Positions 42,214 through 51,161 are shown, numbered from the stretch's first letter. The stretch: DNA of 64,000 nt from Psychrobacillus sp040274765 (GCA_040274765.1 JBEMAY010000001.1:1-64000), one strand, 5' to 3'. Numbers and translations are program-made. Notes: generated by a model from the letters alone, not told the origin.

Positions 42214-42573
42214 ATGCAACCCAAGGAAGTATGTGAAGTAACAAAAGTAAATGAAATAATAGTAGAAGAGGTAAAACAACAGATTCCTGATTTGACAAAG
42301 CTAGTGATGCTCTTTAAAGCGCTAGCAGACGAAACAAGACTTAAAATTGCCTATGCCTTAACAGTTGAAGACGAGTTATGCGTGTGTGATGTAAGTGAAA
42401 TAATAGGCTCGTCAGTGGCAACTGCATCCCATCATCTACGTTTTCTAAAGGATTTGTCTCTAGCGAAATCTCGACGCAAAGGAAAACTCGTTTATTACTC
42501 TTTAGCAGATTACCATGTTAATGAGCTTGTAAAGATCGCCTATGAGCATTCCATGGAAGAGGTGGAAACATGA
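42214..42573 (+). CDS. cadC: Cadmium/zinc/lead-responsive repressor CadC (ArsR/SmtB family)
   Basis: The 119-residue winged-helix repressor releases its operator when Cd(II), Pb(II) or Zn(II) binds. Ligand cysteines fit CadC: Cys7 in EVCEV and the pair of ELCVCDV (Cys56 and Cys58). The recognition helix is SSVATASHHLRFLKDL. GTG and ATG choices are clear here: ATG with GAGGTG upstream. Two operators flank its promoter. Its stop overlaps the cadA start by four bases (ATGA), so the two form one operon. Confidence 0.93.
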   Translation: MQPKEVCEVTKVNEIIVEEVKQQIPDLTKLVMLFKALADETRLKIAYALTVEDELCVCDVSEIIGSSVATASHHLRFLKDLSLAKSRRKGKLVYYSLADYHVNELVKIAYEHSMEEVET

Positions 42574-44658
42574 ATAACGCAGGAAAAAAGGAGTATCGTT
42601 TGGAAAACTTATCCTGTGCCAATTGTGCGAGGAAGTTTGAAAGTAATATAAAAAGCCTTCCAACTGTACAGGAAGCAACCGTTAACTTCGGAGCAGCTAA
42701 AGTTTCTGTTATAGGAGACGTATCTGTCGAGGAAATAGAAAAGGCTGGTGCATTTGATGGCATCAAGGTCGTACCTGTTACGCAACGAAAANNNNNNNNN
42801 NAACGTTGTAACATTGATATCTTTAATTTTTTTAATAGGAGGAATTATTGCTTCCTTTGCTTATGAGGAGACTCATCCTGTAGCTCTTTCCTTATTTGTA
42901 TTATCCATCGCAATTGGTGGATTTGAATTGTTTAAGGGAGGACTGATTAACCTTTCACGCTTTTACTTCGATATGAAGACCTTAATGACAATTGCCATAA
43001 TTGGTGCTGCCATCATTGGAGAATGGCGCGAGGGAGCGGTTGTTGTCTTCTTGTTTGCGTTAAGTGAAGCGTTAGAGGCATACTCCATGAACAAGGCTAG
43101 GCAATCCATTAGTGAATTAATGGATATCGCTCCCTCCACCGCAATAGTCCGTCGTGACAATAAACTAATCGAATTAGATACCGAGTTTATACAAATTGGT
43201 GACGTGCTTATTGTGAAGCCAGGTGAAAAAATTGCCATGGACGGGGTTGTGTTAAAGGGAAAATCCACAGTTAACCAAGCATCCATTACCGGAGAGTCGG
43301 TACCCGTGGTTAAAATGAAAGGTAAAGAAGTTTTTGCTGGTACATTAAATGAAGAGGGTTCCCTAGAAATTGAAGTGACGAAGCGTGTTGAAGACACAAC
43401 CATCGCCAAAATTATTCATCTAGTAGAAGAAGCGCAAGCAGAAAAAGCCCCTTCCCAACGTTTTGTGGATAAATTTGCGAAGTTTTACACCCCTGCCATT
43501 ATTGGTATCGCATTTTTGGTAGCAATTATTCCTCCACTTCTAGGAGCCGACTGGGAGCTTTGGATTTATCAAGGTCTTGCGGTTCTAGTTGTAGGCTGTC
43601 CGTGTGCGTTGGTGGTATCGACACCGGTTGCGATAGTTACTGCTATTGGAAATGCTGCAAAGCATGGTGTTTTGATAAAAGGTGGAATCCATCTAGAAGA
43701 AATTGGGCGTATTGAAGCGATCGCATTCGACAAAACGGGTACTCTCACAAAAGGTTACCCAGAGGTGACATATGTAGAGGCAGACTCTCCGAAAGATTTT
43801 ATACAAAATATCATGTCTATTGAAGTGTACTCACAACACCCCGTAGCTAAAGCCATTGTTCAATATGGTGCTAGTGAGCATATTCATCCAATAGAAATAG
43901 ACGAGTTTAAATCGATAACGGGGAAAGGTGCAGAAGCAGTCGTTAATGGTATAAAATGGTCTGTAGGTAGTGTTGCTTGGATAAAAACTATCGGTTCAAT
44001 TGCAGAGGATGTTCTCCTACAGGTTGAAAAACTCCAGCTAGAGGGGAATACAGTCATCCTTGCTGCAGAGGAAGGAATCTATCGAGGTTTTGTAGCCATT
44101 GCCGATCCTATACGCGCTACAAGTAGCAAAGTATTACAAAGATTAAAGGTTATTGGGGTAAAGCATACCGTGATGTTAACTGGTGATGATCCAAATACAG
44201 CGTATGCAATTGCTACTAAACTTGGGATAACTGATGTAAATGCAGGATTAATGCCCGAGCAAAAGCTAACAGCTATTGAGAGATTAAAAGAAAACTATGG
44301 AGCGGTAGCAATGGTCGGAGACGGAGTCAACGATTCACCCGCTCTAGCTACAGCTAATGTCGGTATAGCTATGGGTGGAGCTGGAACGGACGCCGCTTTG
44401 GAGACTGCAGATGTAGCTCTAATGGCAGATGACTTAGAAAAATTACCGTATACTATTAGTTTAAGTAGAAAAGCATTGCATATTATTAAAGAAAATATTA
44501 TGTTTGCATTAGGGTTAAAGGCCATAGCGTTACTATTAATTATTCCTGGTTGGTTAACTCTATGGATTGCCATATTTGCGGATATGGGTGCTACATTATT
44601 AGTAGTTTTAAACTCCTTACGATTATTAAATAAGTTTAGTGAGGAAAAAGAGTTTTGA
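42570..44658 (+). CDS. cadA: Cadmium/zinc-exporting P1B-type ATPase, split by an assembly gap
   Basis: Exports Cd(II), Zn(II) and Pb(II) at the expense of ATP. The HMA domain (1-70) has the metal site SCANCARKF. After the gap come TGES, the membrane metal site GCPCALVVS, phosphorylation site DKTGTLTKG, the QHPVAKA histidine motif and GDGVNDSPAL. Ten N at 42792-42801 separate the HMA domain from the first helices. The frames on the two sides differ by one base, which the placeholder gap explains, so I treat this as one intact gene of about 700 residues rather than a frameshift. Confidence 0.9.
42792..42801. other. Assembly gap (10 N)
   Basis: A placeholder of ten N inside cadA. Intact coding would require a true gap length divisible by three. 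Confidence 0.9.
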
Positions 44659-44680
44659 GATTCCAATCAATCCTGGGACA

Positions 44681-44726
44681 GATAAGCATCACAACTGCGC
44701 TCGTAAGCAACGGGTGATAGCTTATC
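44681..44726 (+). other. Imperfect inverted repeat after cadA
   Basis: GATAAGCATCAC and GTGATAGCTTATC pair across about 21 bases. It lacks a convincing T run, so it is a weak terminator candidate or a remnant. Confidence 0.35.
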
Positions 44727-44864
44727 TTCTGCTAGGCGGAAAGTGTCTCTAAAAGAGAAGTAATTTACTTTAAGCTTATAACAGCATATAAATTTCAGTA
44801 TTTATTCGTGTTTTTACTAAAAAAATGGACGAGATATATTATCAATAGGTTGGGAGGGTTATCA

Positions 44865-45974
44865 ATGAAGCTAACAGAGTGGACGATGGAAGAGCAGGAG
44901 CAACTGATTCATTTTATGACGACGAACACATGGCCATATCATGGAAATTCTCATCCGGTACGAGAGTTAATTGAAAAAACGATTGAAGAGGGTGGATATC
45001 AATCAGATGAGGTAAAAACCTTTTGGGTTGAAAACGATCAAGATGAAAAAGTAGGAATTGTGAAAATCTATGACTTGCAGGATGAAATCCCTCTTTTTGA
45101 CTTAAGAATTGCAGATGAGGCTCGAGGAAGAGGATATGGTCCACTTGCTTTAAAAAAGATTGCTGAATATGTTTTTAATCTTCCGGAAGGTAAGATTCGC
45201 TTAGAGGGGCATACACGTCAAGATAATTTCGCTATGAGAAAAACGTTTGAACGTGCAGGATTTGTTAAAGAAGCACAGCTACGTCAAGCATGGTTTTCAC
45301 CTAAAGAAGGCTCTTACTATGATGCAGTTACATATGGCATGACGAGAAATGATTTTATAAAGGGCACATCTACTCCGGTTAAGTGGGATGATGGCTTTCA
45401 TATCATTGAAAAGGTAAAGGAGGAATTGGTCTTTCCAGAGGAATTCTATACAGAAAGGTTGATCATCCGAGCGCCTAAAATCGATGATGCAGAGGCTGTC
45501 CAAAAAGCAGTGGTTGCTTCCCAGGATGCATTAAAGGAATGGATGCCATGGGCACAAGAAAAGGAGTCGCTAGAGCAAAGAGTACAAAATCTACGTCAGG
45601 CAGTAGCGGATTTTATCACTCGAAAGGATCTTCGGTTACATTTGTTTTTAAAGGAAACAGGAGAATTCGTAGGTTGTTCAGGGCTCCATCGAATAGACTG
45701 GGATGTCCGGAAGTTTGAGATTGGCTATTGGATTGACAGTAAATTTGAAGGAAAAGGCTTGATGACTGAAGCAGTGGAACGGATTACTACGTTTGCTTTT
45801 GAAGAGTTAAAGGCTAATCGAGTTGAAATTCGTTGTGATAGTGAAAATGTGAGAAGTCGTTCAGTTGCCGAGAGACTAAACTATACACTAGAAGGTACGC
45901 TTCATCATGATTCCTTGTCTGCGGATGGTAAGAGATTAAGAGATACTTGTATATACGCCAAGACAAAAAGATAA
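44865..45974 (+). CDS. Protein with two GNAT acetyltransferase domains
   Basis: A 369-residue tandem GNAT protein. Domain 1 (about 1-165) has the acetyl-CoA loop DEARGRGYGPLALK; domain 2 (about 195-369) is RimJ/RimL-like (FYTERLIIRAPKIDDAEAV, GYWIDSKFEGKGLMTEAVE). RimL-type enzymes acetylate ribosomal protein N-termini or small molecules such as spermidine; the target here is unknown. The ATG at 44865 follows GGGAGGG; a longer frame to 44808 is not needed. Both domains have intact cofactor loops, so this is probably a fusion rather than a decayed copy. Confidence 0.85.
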   Translation: MKLTEWTMEEQEQLIHFMTTNTWPYHGNSHPVRELIEKTIEEGGYQSDEVKTFWVENDQDEKVGIVKIYDLQDEIPLFDLRIADEARGRGYGPLALKKIAEYVFNLPEGKIRLEGHTRQDNFAMRKTFERAGFVKEAQLRQAWFSPKEGSYYDAVTYGMTRNDFIKGTSTPVKWDDGFHIIEKVKEELVFPEEFYTERLIIRAPKIDDAEAVQKAVVASQDALKEWMPWAQEKESLEQRVQNLRQAVADFITRKDLRLHLFLKETGEFVGCSGLHRIDWDVRKFEIGYWIDSKFEGKGLMTEAVERITTFAFEELKANRVEIRCDSENVRSRSVAERLNYTLEGTLHHDSLSADGKRLRDTCIYAKTKR

Positions 45975-46001
45975 GGGGTTGCCTAATGGCAACCCCTTTT
46001 G
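45973..46001. terminator. Terminator between convergent genes
   Basis: AAGGGGTTGCC-TAAT-GGCAACCCCTT followed by TT on the plus strand. It lies between the GNAT gene and the small membrane protein gene. Confidence 0.85.
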
Positions 46002-46157
46002 TCAGACGGCTCGTCTGCCAGTAACAAGTTGAATTACAAAAATAATACCTGCAATAATTAACAGCGTATGGATTAATCCTCCGCCAAAGTCTAAAAGTAG
46101 GCCTAATAACCATAGTACAATAAGTACTACTACAATGCCCCATAAAATTCTACCCAT
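46002..46157 (-). CDS. lmo0937-family small membrane protein (51 aa)
   Basis: A 51-residue protein starting MGRILWGIVVVLIVLWLLGL with two helices, about 5-22 and 29-44, and a basic C-terminus ending GRRAV. The layout and LLDFGGGLIHTLL segment match the lmo0937 family of small Firmicute membrane proteins, often part of the general stress response. The RBS GAAAGGATGACT precedes the ATG at 46157. It is too short for ordinary ORF cut-offs, and the other, longer frame here is spurious. Confidence 0.85.
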   Translation of the reverse strand: MGRILWGIVVVLIVLWLLGLLLDFGGGLIHTLLIIAGIIFVIQLVTGRRAV

Positions 46158-46273
46158 TATAAGTCATCCTTTCTTCTTTAAATTGTTAATACGTGTTATT
46201 ATTAATTAGTTACCCCAGCGTATAGTAAGTTAAACATGGGTACTTATTTTTAAAGAATGAAAGAAGGATAGAA

Positions 46274-46540
46274 TTGTTAACAAACGTTATGGAAGAAATC
46301 GTTCAGAGCCTTGTGAGAGTATTGATGAGAGGGTCAGAATATCAAACGTTTTGTAAGTGTCCTCAATGTGAACTAGACATCATTGCATTAAGCTTAAATA
46401 CACTTCCGACCCATTATGTTACAACCGAAAAAGGAAGAAAGGCTGTTTTTGAACGGATGAATACTTTAGAAAACTTAGAGTGGATCAATAAAAGAATTAT
46501 TCAATCTATTCATGTCGTTGGAAAATATCCTCATAGATAA
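46274..46540 (+). CDS. ComFB-like protein (late competence development family)
   Basis: An 88-residue protein with the ComFB pattern NVMEEIVQSL, a cysteine pair in CKCPQCELDIIALSLNTLP and HYVTTEKG. B. subtilis comFB lies between comFA and comFC; here it stands alone. Related proteins in cyanobacteria bind cyclic dinucleotides, so a c-di-GMP/c-di-AMP role is possible. The start is TTG at 46274 with AAGGA six bases upstream; an ATG at residue 6 lacks an RBS. A terminator follows immediately. Confidence 0.82.
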   Translation: MLTNVMEEIVQSLVRVLMRGSEYQTFCKCPQCELDIIALSLNTLPTHYVTTEKGRKAVFERMNTLENLEWINKRIIQSIHVVGKYPHR

Positions 46541-46541
46541 C

Positions 46542-46575
46542 AAAGAGCCTTGTCATTTGATAAGGTTCTTTTATA
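46542..46575 (+). terminator. Terminator of the ComFB-like gene
   Basis: AAAGAGCCTT and AAGGTTCTTT (one G-T pair) form the stem, followed by TATAC after the T-rich arm. Confidence 0.7.
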
Positions 46576-46994
46576 CTTTAGTGCGAGGATTGAGTTATTC
46601 TATGTGAGAGTATAATAAAAGAAGTGGACTAGCTATACTAACAGTAGTAATTTTACTTAAAAGCTATGTTAAAGTTATTGGTTGATTTTAACTAAACATT
46701 TCTTTTACTTCCGACTGAATTTTGGAAGTGTGTTGGAGTCATTTTTACGGTCTTGTTTATACGAGTGATTTATACATAGAACTCTATAAATTAAAGCGGT
46801 CTCCATTTATCGCTTACCCCGCGAAAAAGCGTCCGGTTGGCGCGTAAATCAATTCAACTTGCCGATTTAGAGCGCTTCATAAAATCAACTCTAGACTTTA
46901 ACATAGTCTACTTAAAAAGGTAGAACCTAACTTAAATTGAGAAGGACAGGCTATTGTAGTAAAATAAATAAGAACGGATGAAAGGAAGATTAAT
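46576..46994. other. Gene-free region upstream of mntR
   Basis: No convincing ORF. A short GC-richer island at about 46790-46870 (CGCTTACCCCGCGAAAAAGCG, a hairpin-forming stretch) differs from the AT-rich flanks and may be a worn dispersed repeat. The mntR promoter should lie near 46930-46975, but no strong hexamers are visible. Confidence 0.4.
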
Positions 46995-47414
46995 ATGCCA
47001 ACACCAAGCATGGAAGACCATATAGAACAAATTTATATACTAATTGAACAGAAGGGTTATGCTCGTGTGTCTGACATCGCAGAAGCATTATCAGTACTAC
47101 CATCTTCCGTAACCAAAATGGTACAGAAATTGGACAAAGATGGATTTTTAATATATGAGAAATATCGTGGACTTACTCTAACAAACAAAGGTATGAAGCT
47201 AGGGAAAAAACTAGTGAAGCGTCATGAATTGTTAGAGGATTTTTTACGTTTAATCGGTGTAGAAGAAAGTAATATATATGCGGACGTAGAGGGAATTGAA
47301 CACCATTTAAGTTGGAACTCTATAGACCGAATTTCTGACTTAGTTCTCATTTTAGAAGATGATGCTTCTATTCAAACCAAGCTATTAGAGCTAAGAAGAG
47401 ACTTAAACGACTAA
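46995..47414 (+). CDS. mntR: Manganese-responsive repressor MntR (DtxR family)
   Basis: MntR senses Mn(II) and represses Mn uptake genes. The 139-residue protein is DtxR-like without the SH3 domain, as in Bacillus. All six metal ligands of B. subtilis MntR are at the same numbers: Asp8, Glu11, His77, Glu99, Glu102 and His103. The DNA-binding helix reads LPSSVTKMVQKL. RBS AAAGGAAG. A MntR-like box lies before the ZIP transporter at 9306-9325, a likely target in this window. It is monocistronic. Confidence 0.96.
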   Translation: MPTPSMEDHIEQIYILIEQKGYARVSDIAEALSVLPSSVTKMVQKLDKDGFLIYEKYRGLTLTNKGMKLGKKLVKRHELLEDFLRLIGVEESNIYADVEGIEHHLSWNSIDRISDLVLILEDDASIQTKLLELRRDLND

Positions 47415-47708
47415 GGCTATGAGTTTGTCCTGTAGCTGACTAACTAGAAAGGTTAGGGTTAGTGGCTATCATATAGCTCTATTGCTGTTTATCTTACACG
47501 GGGAAAAGGTATAAGAGAAATAAGAAAAGGTACATAACTCATAATTAAAATGAGTCAATACAATAAATAGCAAAATACCAATCCAACTTATATAAGTAAG
47601 TTGCTTGAAATGATCCATAATATCAGTAGAACCCCACTAAAAAACTAGAAAATATTTAAAGTGGTTATAGACCAACCAAAAAGTATGGTCAGAAGGAGAG
47701 CGGTAACT

Positions 47709-48569
47709 TTGACAGAATTATTATCAGGTGAAATTTTAAAATTACAAGTAAAATCCAAGAAAGGTTCTAAGTGGATCCTTCAATATAAAGACACGGAAGT
47801 ATCTTTAAATGCATCGGAGGCACCAGAAGAATTAAAAGAGGATGACACACTGGATGTTTTCCTATTTGTGGATAGAAGAGGAAATCTATCTGCCACTACT
47901 CAGTTGCCATCTATTCAAAAAGGAACTTATGGATGGGCAAGAGTGATCAAGGTTTCAGAAAAAGAAGGAGCATTCGTTGATATTGGAACTTCGAAAGAGG
48001 TTCAGGTAAAGGCAGAGGATCTACCTAAGATTAAAGAGTTATGGCCAGCTCAAGGTGATCATCTTTATATTACGCTGCGTACGGATCGAGATGGAGAGCT
48101 CTTTGGTCGTTTGGCGACAGAGGATCGAGTAGAGGAGTTGTACATCGATGCACCGACAACTCTTTTAAATAGCAACCTACAAGCTAGACCGTATAGACTT
48201 CTACCTGTTGGTACATTTTTACTGAGCGTCCCGGAAAACTATCGCATTTTTGTTCATGAATCTGAACGCTTAGAAGAACCAAGATTAGGCCAAGACCTAA
48301 CGGTTCGTATTATCGATACAAAGGACGATGGATCATTAAATGGTTCATTATTACCTAGAAAGCATGAGCGTTTAGGAGATGATGCAGAATCGATCTATCG
48401 TTATTTAAATGATGTGGGTGGTAAGATGCCGTTTACGGATAAATCAACACCTGAGGAGATCAAAGAAATGTTCTCTATGAGCAAGGCAGCCTTTAAACGT
48501 GCACTAGGTAAACTAATGAAAGAAAAGAAAATCATTCAACAGGACGGTTGGACTGAGTTGAAGCAATAA
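47709..48569 (+). CDS. cvfB: S1 RNA-binding domain protein, CvfB/YitL family
   Basis: CvfB is an RNA-binding protein that affects virulence gene expression in Staphylococcus; in Bacillus (YitL) its role is vague. The 286-residue product has three S1-like beta-barrel domains (about 1-60, 65-130 and 135-215; GWARVIKVSEKEGAFVDIG is the clearest S1) and a C-terminal winged helix (TPEEIKEMFSMSKAAFKRALGKL). Start TTG at 47709 with AGAAGGAGAG ten bases before it; a longer frame to 47661 lacks an RBS. Confidence 0.88.
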   Translation: MTELLSGEILKLQVKSKKGSKWILQYKDTEVSLNASEAPEELKEDDTLDVFLFVDRRGNLSATTQLPSIQKGTYGWARVIKVSEKEGAFVDIGTSKEVQVKAEDLPKIKELWPAQGDHLYITLRTDRDGELFGRLATEDRVEELYIDAPTTLLNSNLQARPYRLLPVGTFLLSVPENYRIFVHESERLEEPRLGQDLTVRIIDTKDDGSLNGSLLPRKHERLGDDAESIYRYLNDVGGKMPFTDKSTPEEIKEMFSMSKAAFKRALGKLMKEKKIIQQDGWTELKQ

Positions 48570-48577
48570 GGTTAGAT

Positions 48578-48627
48578 AAAAAGGAGGAAAAAGCATCGAT
48601 AGTTATCGGAACTTTTTACTCCTTTTT
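48578..48627 (+). terminator. Terminator of cvfB
   Basis: AAAAAGGAG and CTCCTTTTT enclose an AAAAAG/CTTTTT stem and CGATA/TATCG core. The long nested palindrome ends in a T run. Confidence 0.8.
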
Positions 48628-48672
48628 ACGTACTAATGATAGTACCGATCAAGAGAAAGGGGTTTTAGGGGA

Positions 48673-49590
48673 ATGAAAAAAGTGGTACAAGTATGGTTAG
48701 CAATTTTTCTTGTTGTAGGAGTTTTAGCCAATTCCAATGTAGCGTTGGCAGATACAAATGGAGAAACAGAAACCGAAGTAGTCAATGAAAAATTTGGTGC
48801 ACCGATTGTTGTATACGGAGGTAACCTGACTGACGACCAAAAGAAAAGTGTAAGAGAAAGCTTGAAAATTACAGATAAATCAGATGTACAAGAAATTGTT
48901 GTGACAGGAAAAGATTTAGCCACCTATTTAAAAGATGGTGATGCCTCAGCAAGAATGTTCTCATCTGCAAAAATAACTAGAAAAGATGCAGGTTCGGGTC
49001 TTGTTATTAACATAGTGACACCTGATGACATTACAGAAGTAACTGCTGATATGTATGCTAACGCAATGCTTACAGCAGGAATTGAGGATGCGGTGGTAGA
49101 CATTGCAGCTCCAAAGCCGGTAACAGGACATTCTGCTCTAGTTGGTATTTACAAAGCCTATGAAGTTACTGGGGGAGAGCTTGACCCAGAACGGACTGAT
49201 GTAGCAAATGAAGAGTTATCCGTGGCAACGATTCTTTCTAAGGATGCTGGAGTAAACGAAGAAGAGGTTACAGAGCTACTAACAGAAATTAAAAAGCAAA
49301 TTGCTGAGCAAAACCCTGCCTCTCGTGAAGAAGTAGAGAAAATAGTTTCAGAACAGCTTTCCAAATTGAAGATTGAGCTATCAGATAAAGATCGCCAATT
49401 GTTAATTGACCTAATGGACCGTATACGTCAGTTGGACATCGATTTTAGTAAATGGTCAGATCAGTTAAATGACTTTAGTAAAACTATTGAAGAGAAGTTT
49501 AATCAAATAAAAGATAACGAAGGATTTTGGCAAAGTGTAAAAGATTTTTTCACTAATCTGATCGATTCTATACGTTCCGTTTTTAGTTAA
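48673..49590 (+). CDS. Secreted DUF1002 family protein
   Basis: A 305-residue protein with a cleavable signal (MKKVVQVWLAIFLVVGVLANSNVALA, cut after ALA). GAPIVVYGGNLTDDQKKSV is the characteristic opening of DUF1002, followed by the GLVINIVTPDDIT and ALVGIYKAYE blocks. The C-terminal third is helical, perhaps a coiled coil. The function is unknown; secretion is clear from the signal. Start ATG with AGGGGA close upstream. It has its own terminator at 49595. Confidence 0.87.
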   Translation: MKKVVQVWLAIFLVVGVLANSNVALADTNGETETEVVNEKFGAPIVVYGGNLTDDQKKSVRESLKITDKSDVQEIVVTGKDLATYLKDGDASARMFSSAKITRKDAGSGLVINIVTPDDITEVTADMYANAMLTAGIEDAVVDIAAPKPVTGHSALVGIYKAYEVTGGELDPERTDVANEELSVATILSKDAGVNEEEVTELLTEIKKQIAEQNPASREEVEKIVSEQLSKLKIELSDKDRQLLIDLMDRIRQLDIDFSKWSDQLNDFSKTIEEKFNQIKDNEGFWQSVKDFFTNLIDSIRSVFS

Positions 49591-49594
49591 AATC

Positions 49595-49633
49595 AATCTA
49601 CCTATCAGTTAAAAGATAGGTAGATTTTTTTAT
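49595..49633 (+). terminator. Terminator of the DUF1002 gene
   Basis: AATCTACCTATC and GATAGGTAGATT form a perfect 12-bp stem followed by TTTTTTA. Confidence 0.92.
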
Positions 49634-49646
49634 GGAGACTTCATGT

Positions 49647-49675
49647 TTGCATTAAAAAAATGAATTTGCTAAAAT
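49647..49675 (+). promoter_or_regulatory. SigA promoter of the dioxygenase gene
   Basis: TTGCAT (49647-49652), a 17-bp spacer and TAAAAT (49670-49675). The MhqR-type palindrome starts 12 bp downstream of the -10. Confidence 0.6.
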
Positions 49676-49687
49676 AAAAAATATAAA

Positions 49688-49705
49688 TATCTCGAATTCG
49701 AGATA
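49688..49705 (+). promoter_or_regulatory. MhqR operator
   Basis: TATCTCGAATTCGAGATA is a perfect 18-bp palindrome matching the box bound by the MarR-type repressor MhqR, which answers to quinones and azo compounds. It lies between promoter and RBS. mhqR itself is not in this window. Confidence 0.88.
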
Positions 49706-49720
49706 AATGGAGGTCATCAT

Positions 49721-50689
49721 ATGAAATTGGCTGGAATTCACCATGTTTCTGCTATAAGCGCTGATATAAGTAAAAATCATGATTTCTTTACAAGAATATT
49801 GGGGATGCGTTTGGTAAAAAAAAGTGTAAATCAGGATAACCCGTCATCCTATCATTTGTTTTATGCAGATGCAGTAGGGACTCCTGGAACAGATATGACG
49901 TATTTTGACATACCGATGGCAGGGAGGACATATCCTGGAGTGTCAAGCATAAGTAATACCGGACTCCGCGTAAAAAGTGAGGCAGCTTTACAATTTTGGA
50001 AAAAGAGATTCTATGATTTTAAGGTCCCTCATGATGAAATTTCCGAAATGTTTGGTAGAAAAACTCTCTATTTTGAGGATTTTGAAGGTTCAAGGATGAG
50101 ACTAGTGGTAGATGACGGCAATGGAATTCCTTATGGGGAGCCATGGATAAAAGAAGAGATAAGTGGAGAAAATGCTATAGTAGGCTTAGGTCCGGTTACA
50201 CTGACTTTAAAAAATCCAGAGGCTACTAAGAAAGTCTTGGAGGATGTACTCGGATTTACTTTAATTGGTTCTTATCCCTCAGCTATTACCAATGCACCTA
50301 ATATCCAAGTGTACTCTGTAGGAAAAGGTGGCCCAGCAGGTGAAGTTCATATAGAAACAAGAGAAGATTTACCAAGGGAGAGACCAGGTAGAGGGAGTGT
50401 TCATCATGTGGCATTTCGTATCCCTCATATGGATGATTATCCTAAATGGGAAGAACTGCTTCGATCGAAAGGCTATACAACTTCGGGACTTGTAGACCGA
50501 CATTATTTTAAAGCAATCTACTTTAGAGAGCCTAACGGCATCTTGTTTGAGCTTTCTACGGATGAGCCTGGATTTGACACTGATGAGAAGCAGACAGAGC
50601 TAGGAGAAACATTGGCATTACCTCCTTTTTTGGAGCCGCGGCGTAAAGAAATTGAAACAAAGTTACGTCCGTTGTCAATTAATAAATAG
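49721..50689 (+). CDS. mhqO: Ring-cleaving dioxygenase, MhqO type
   Basis: A 322-residue extradiol-type VOC dioxygenase with two domains (about 1-145 and 150-322). Metal ligand motifs: GIHHVSAIS at the N-terminus, SVHHVAFRIP in domain 2 and the Glu of NGILFELSTDEPG. In B. subtilis MhqR-controlled dioxygenases detoxify quinones. An MhqR palindrome precedes the gene, which favours MhqO (YkcA) or its paralogues. RBS TGGAGGT. Whether it is MhqO, MhqA or MhqE is not certain. Confidence 0.85.
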   Translation: MKLAGIHHVSAISADISKNHDFFTRILGMRLVKKSVNQDNPSSYHLFYADAVGTPGTDMTYFDIPMAGRTYPGVSSISNTGLRVKSEAALQFWKKRFYDFKVPHDEISEMFGRKTLYFEDFEGSRMRLVVDDGNGIPYGEPWIKEEISGENAIVGLGPVTLTLKNPEATKKVLEDVLGFTLIGSYPSAITNAPNIQVYSVGKGGPAGEVHIETREDLPRERPGRGSVHHVAFRIPHMDDYPKWEELLRSKGYTTSGLVDRHYFKAIYFREPNGILFELSTDEPGFDTDEKQTELGETLALPPFLEPRRKEIETKLRPLSINK

Positions 50690-50723
50690 TTGTGTTAAGA
50701 TTCATAAAAAGGAGTGTGTGATA

Positions 50724-51005
50724 ATGGATTTTCAATATAAAGAACTTGGCAATGATGTATTTGCCTATCAAGTAATAGAAGATGGGGAAAGACTTGGTGA
50801 AATTACATGGACCCTGCTAGGAGACGTAATGGTTATGGATCATACATACGTTTCAAGTAAGCTTAGAGGCCAAGGGATTGCAAAAAAACTATTAGATAAC
50901 GCCGCTTCCTATGCTCGAGAAAATGATTTGAAAATGGAGCCTGTTTGCTCATACGTAGTAGATGCATTTGCTAAATCTGATGAATACGATGATTTGAAGG
51001 CATAA
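50724..51005 (+). CDS. Small GNAT-like N-acetyltransferase (YjdJ type)
   Basis: A 93-residue protein, about half the size of ordinary GNATs, of the YjdJ/GTNAT2 type. It holds the acetyl-CoA loop SSKLRGQGIAKKLLDNA and a downstream CSYVVDAFAKS motif. Such minimal GNATs modify unknown substrates. The ATG at 50724 is preceded by AAAAAGGAG; an upstream ATG at 50652 lies within the dioxygenase gene. It is 34 bp after that gene and may share its transcript and its MhqR control. Confidence 0.85.
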   Translation: MDFQYKELGNDVFAYQVIEDGERLGEITWTLLGDVMVMDHTYVSSKLRGQGIAKKLLDNAASYARENDLKMEPVCSYVVDAFAKSDEYDDLKA

Positions 51006-51006
51006 T

Positions 51007-51052
51007 AAAAGGCAATCCTCTTTAACTTAGTTTAAAGTGGATTGCCTTTTAC
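51007..51052. terminator. Terminator between convergent genes
   Basis: AAAAGGCAATCC and GGATTGCCTTTT form a long stem with an inner CTTTAA/TTTAAAG pairing. It works for the plus-strand operon and the small minus-strand gene. Confidence 0.88.
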
Positions 51053-51062
51053 GTTTTCACAA

Positions 51063-51161
51063 TTAAATGGAAGTGAATAGAACTAGAATACCAGTTAATG
51101 CGGATGCACCTGCCAATGTATATAAGAAGTCTGTTTGATTAAAGATCAATTTCTTTTCCAT
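51063..51161 (-). CDS. 32-residue single-span membrane protein
   Basis: A tiny reading frame, MEKKLIFNQTDFLYTLAGAS then a hydrophobic ALTGILVLFTSI. The RBS GAAAGGAAG is well placed before the ATG at 51161, and the frame ends shortly before a bidirectional terminator. Both support a real gene. No family is recognised. A charged start followed by one helix suggests a small membrane peptide, possibly a regulator or toxin-like, but nothing proves this. Confidence 0.55.
   Translation of the reverse strand: MEKKLIFNQTDFLYTLAGASALTGILVLFTSI

Noticed and set aside
42570..42866. cadA as a true pseudogene with frameshift
   Set aside because: The frame break coincides exactly with a 10-N assembly placeholder and all functional motifs are intact.
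45814..46143. 109-residue minus-strand frame
   Set aside because: It overlaps the GNAT gene and is a shifted frame of the better supported 51-residue lmo0937-type gene.
47490..47640. 49-residue minus-strand frame MDHFKQLTYISW... after mntR
   Set aside because: One hydrophobic stretch but no RBS and an unlikely tail; not supported enough to list as a gene.
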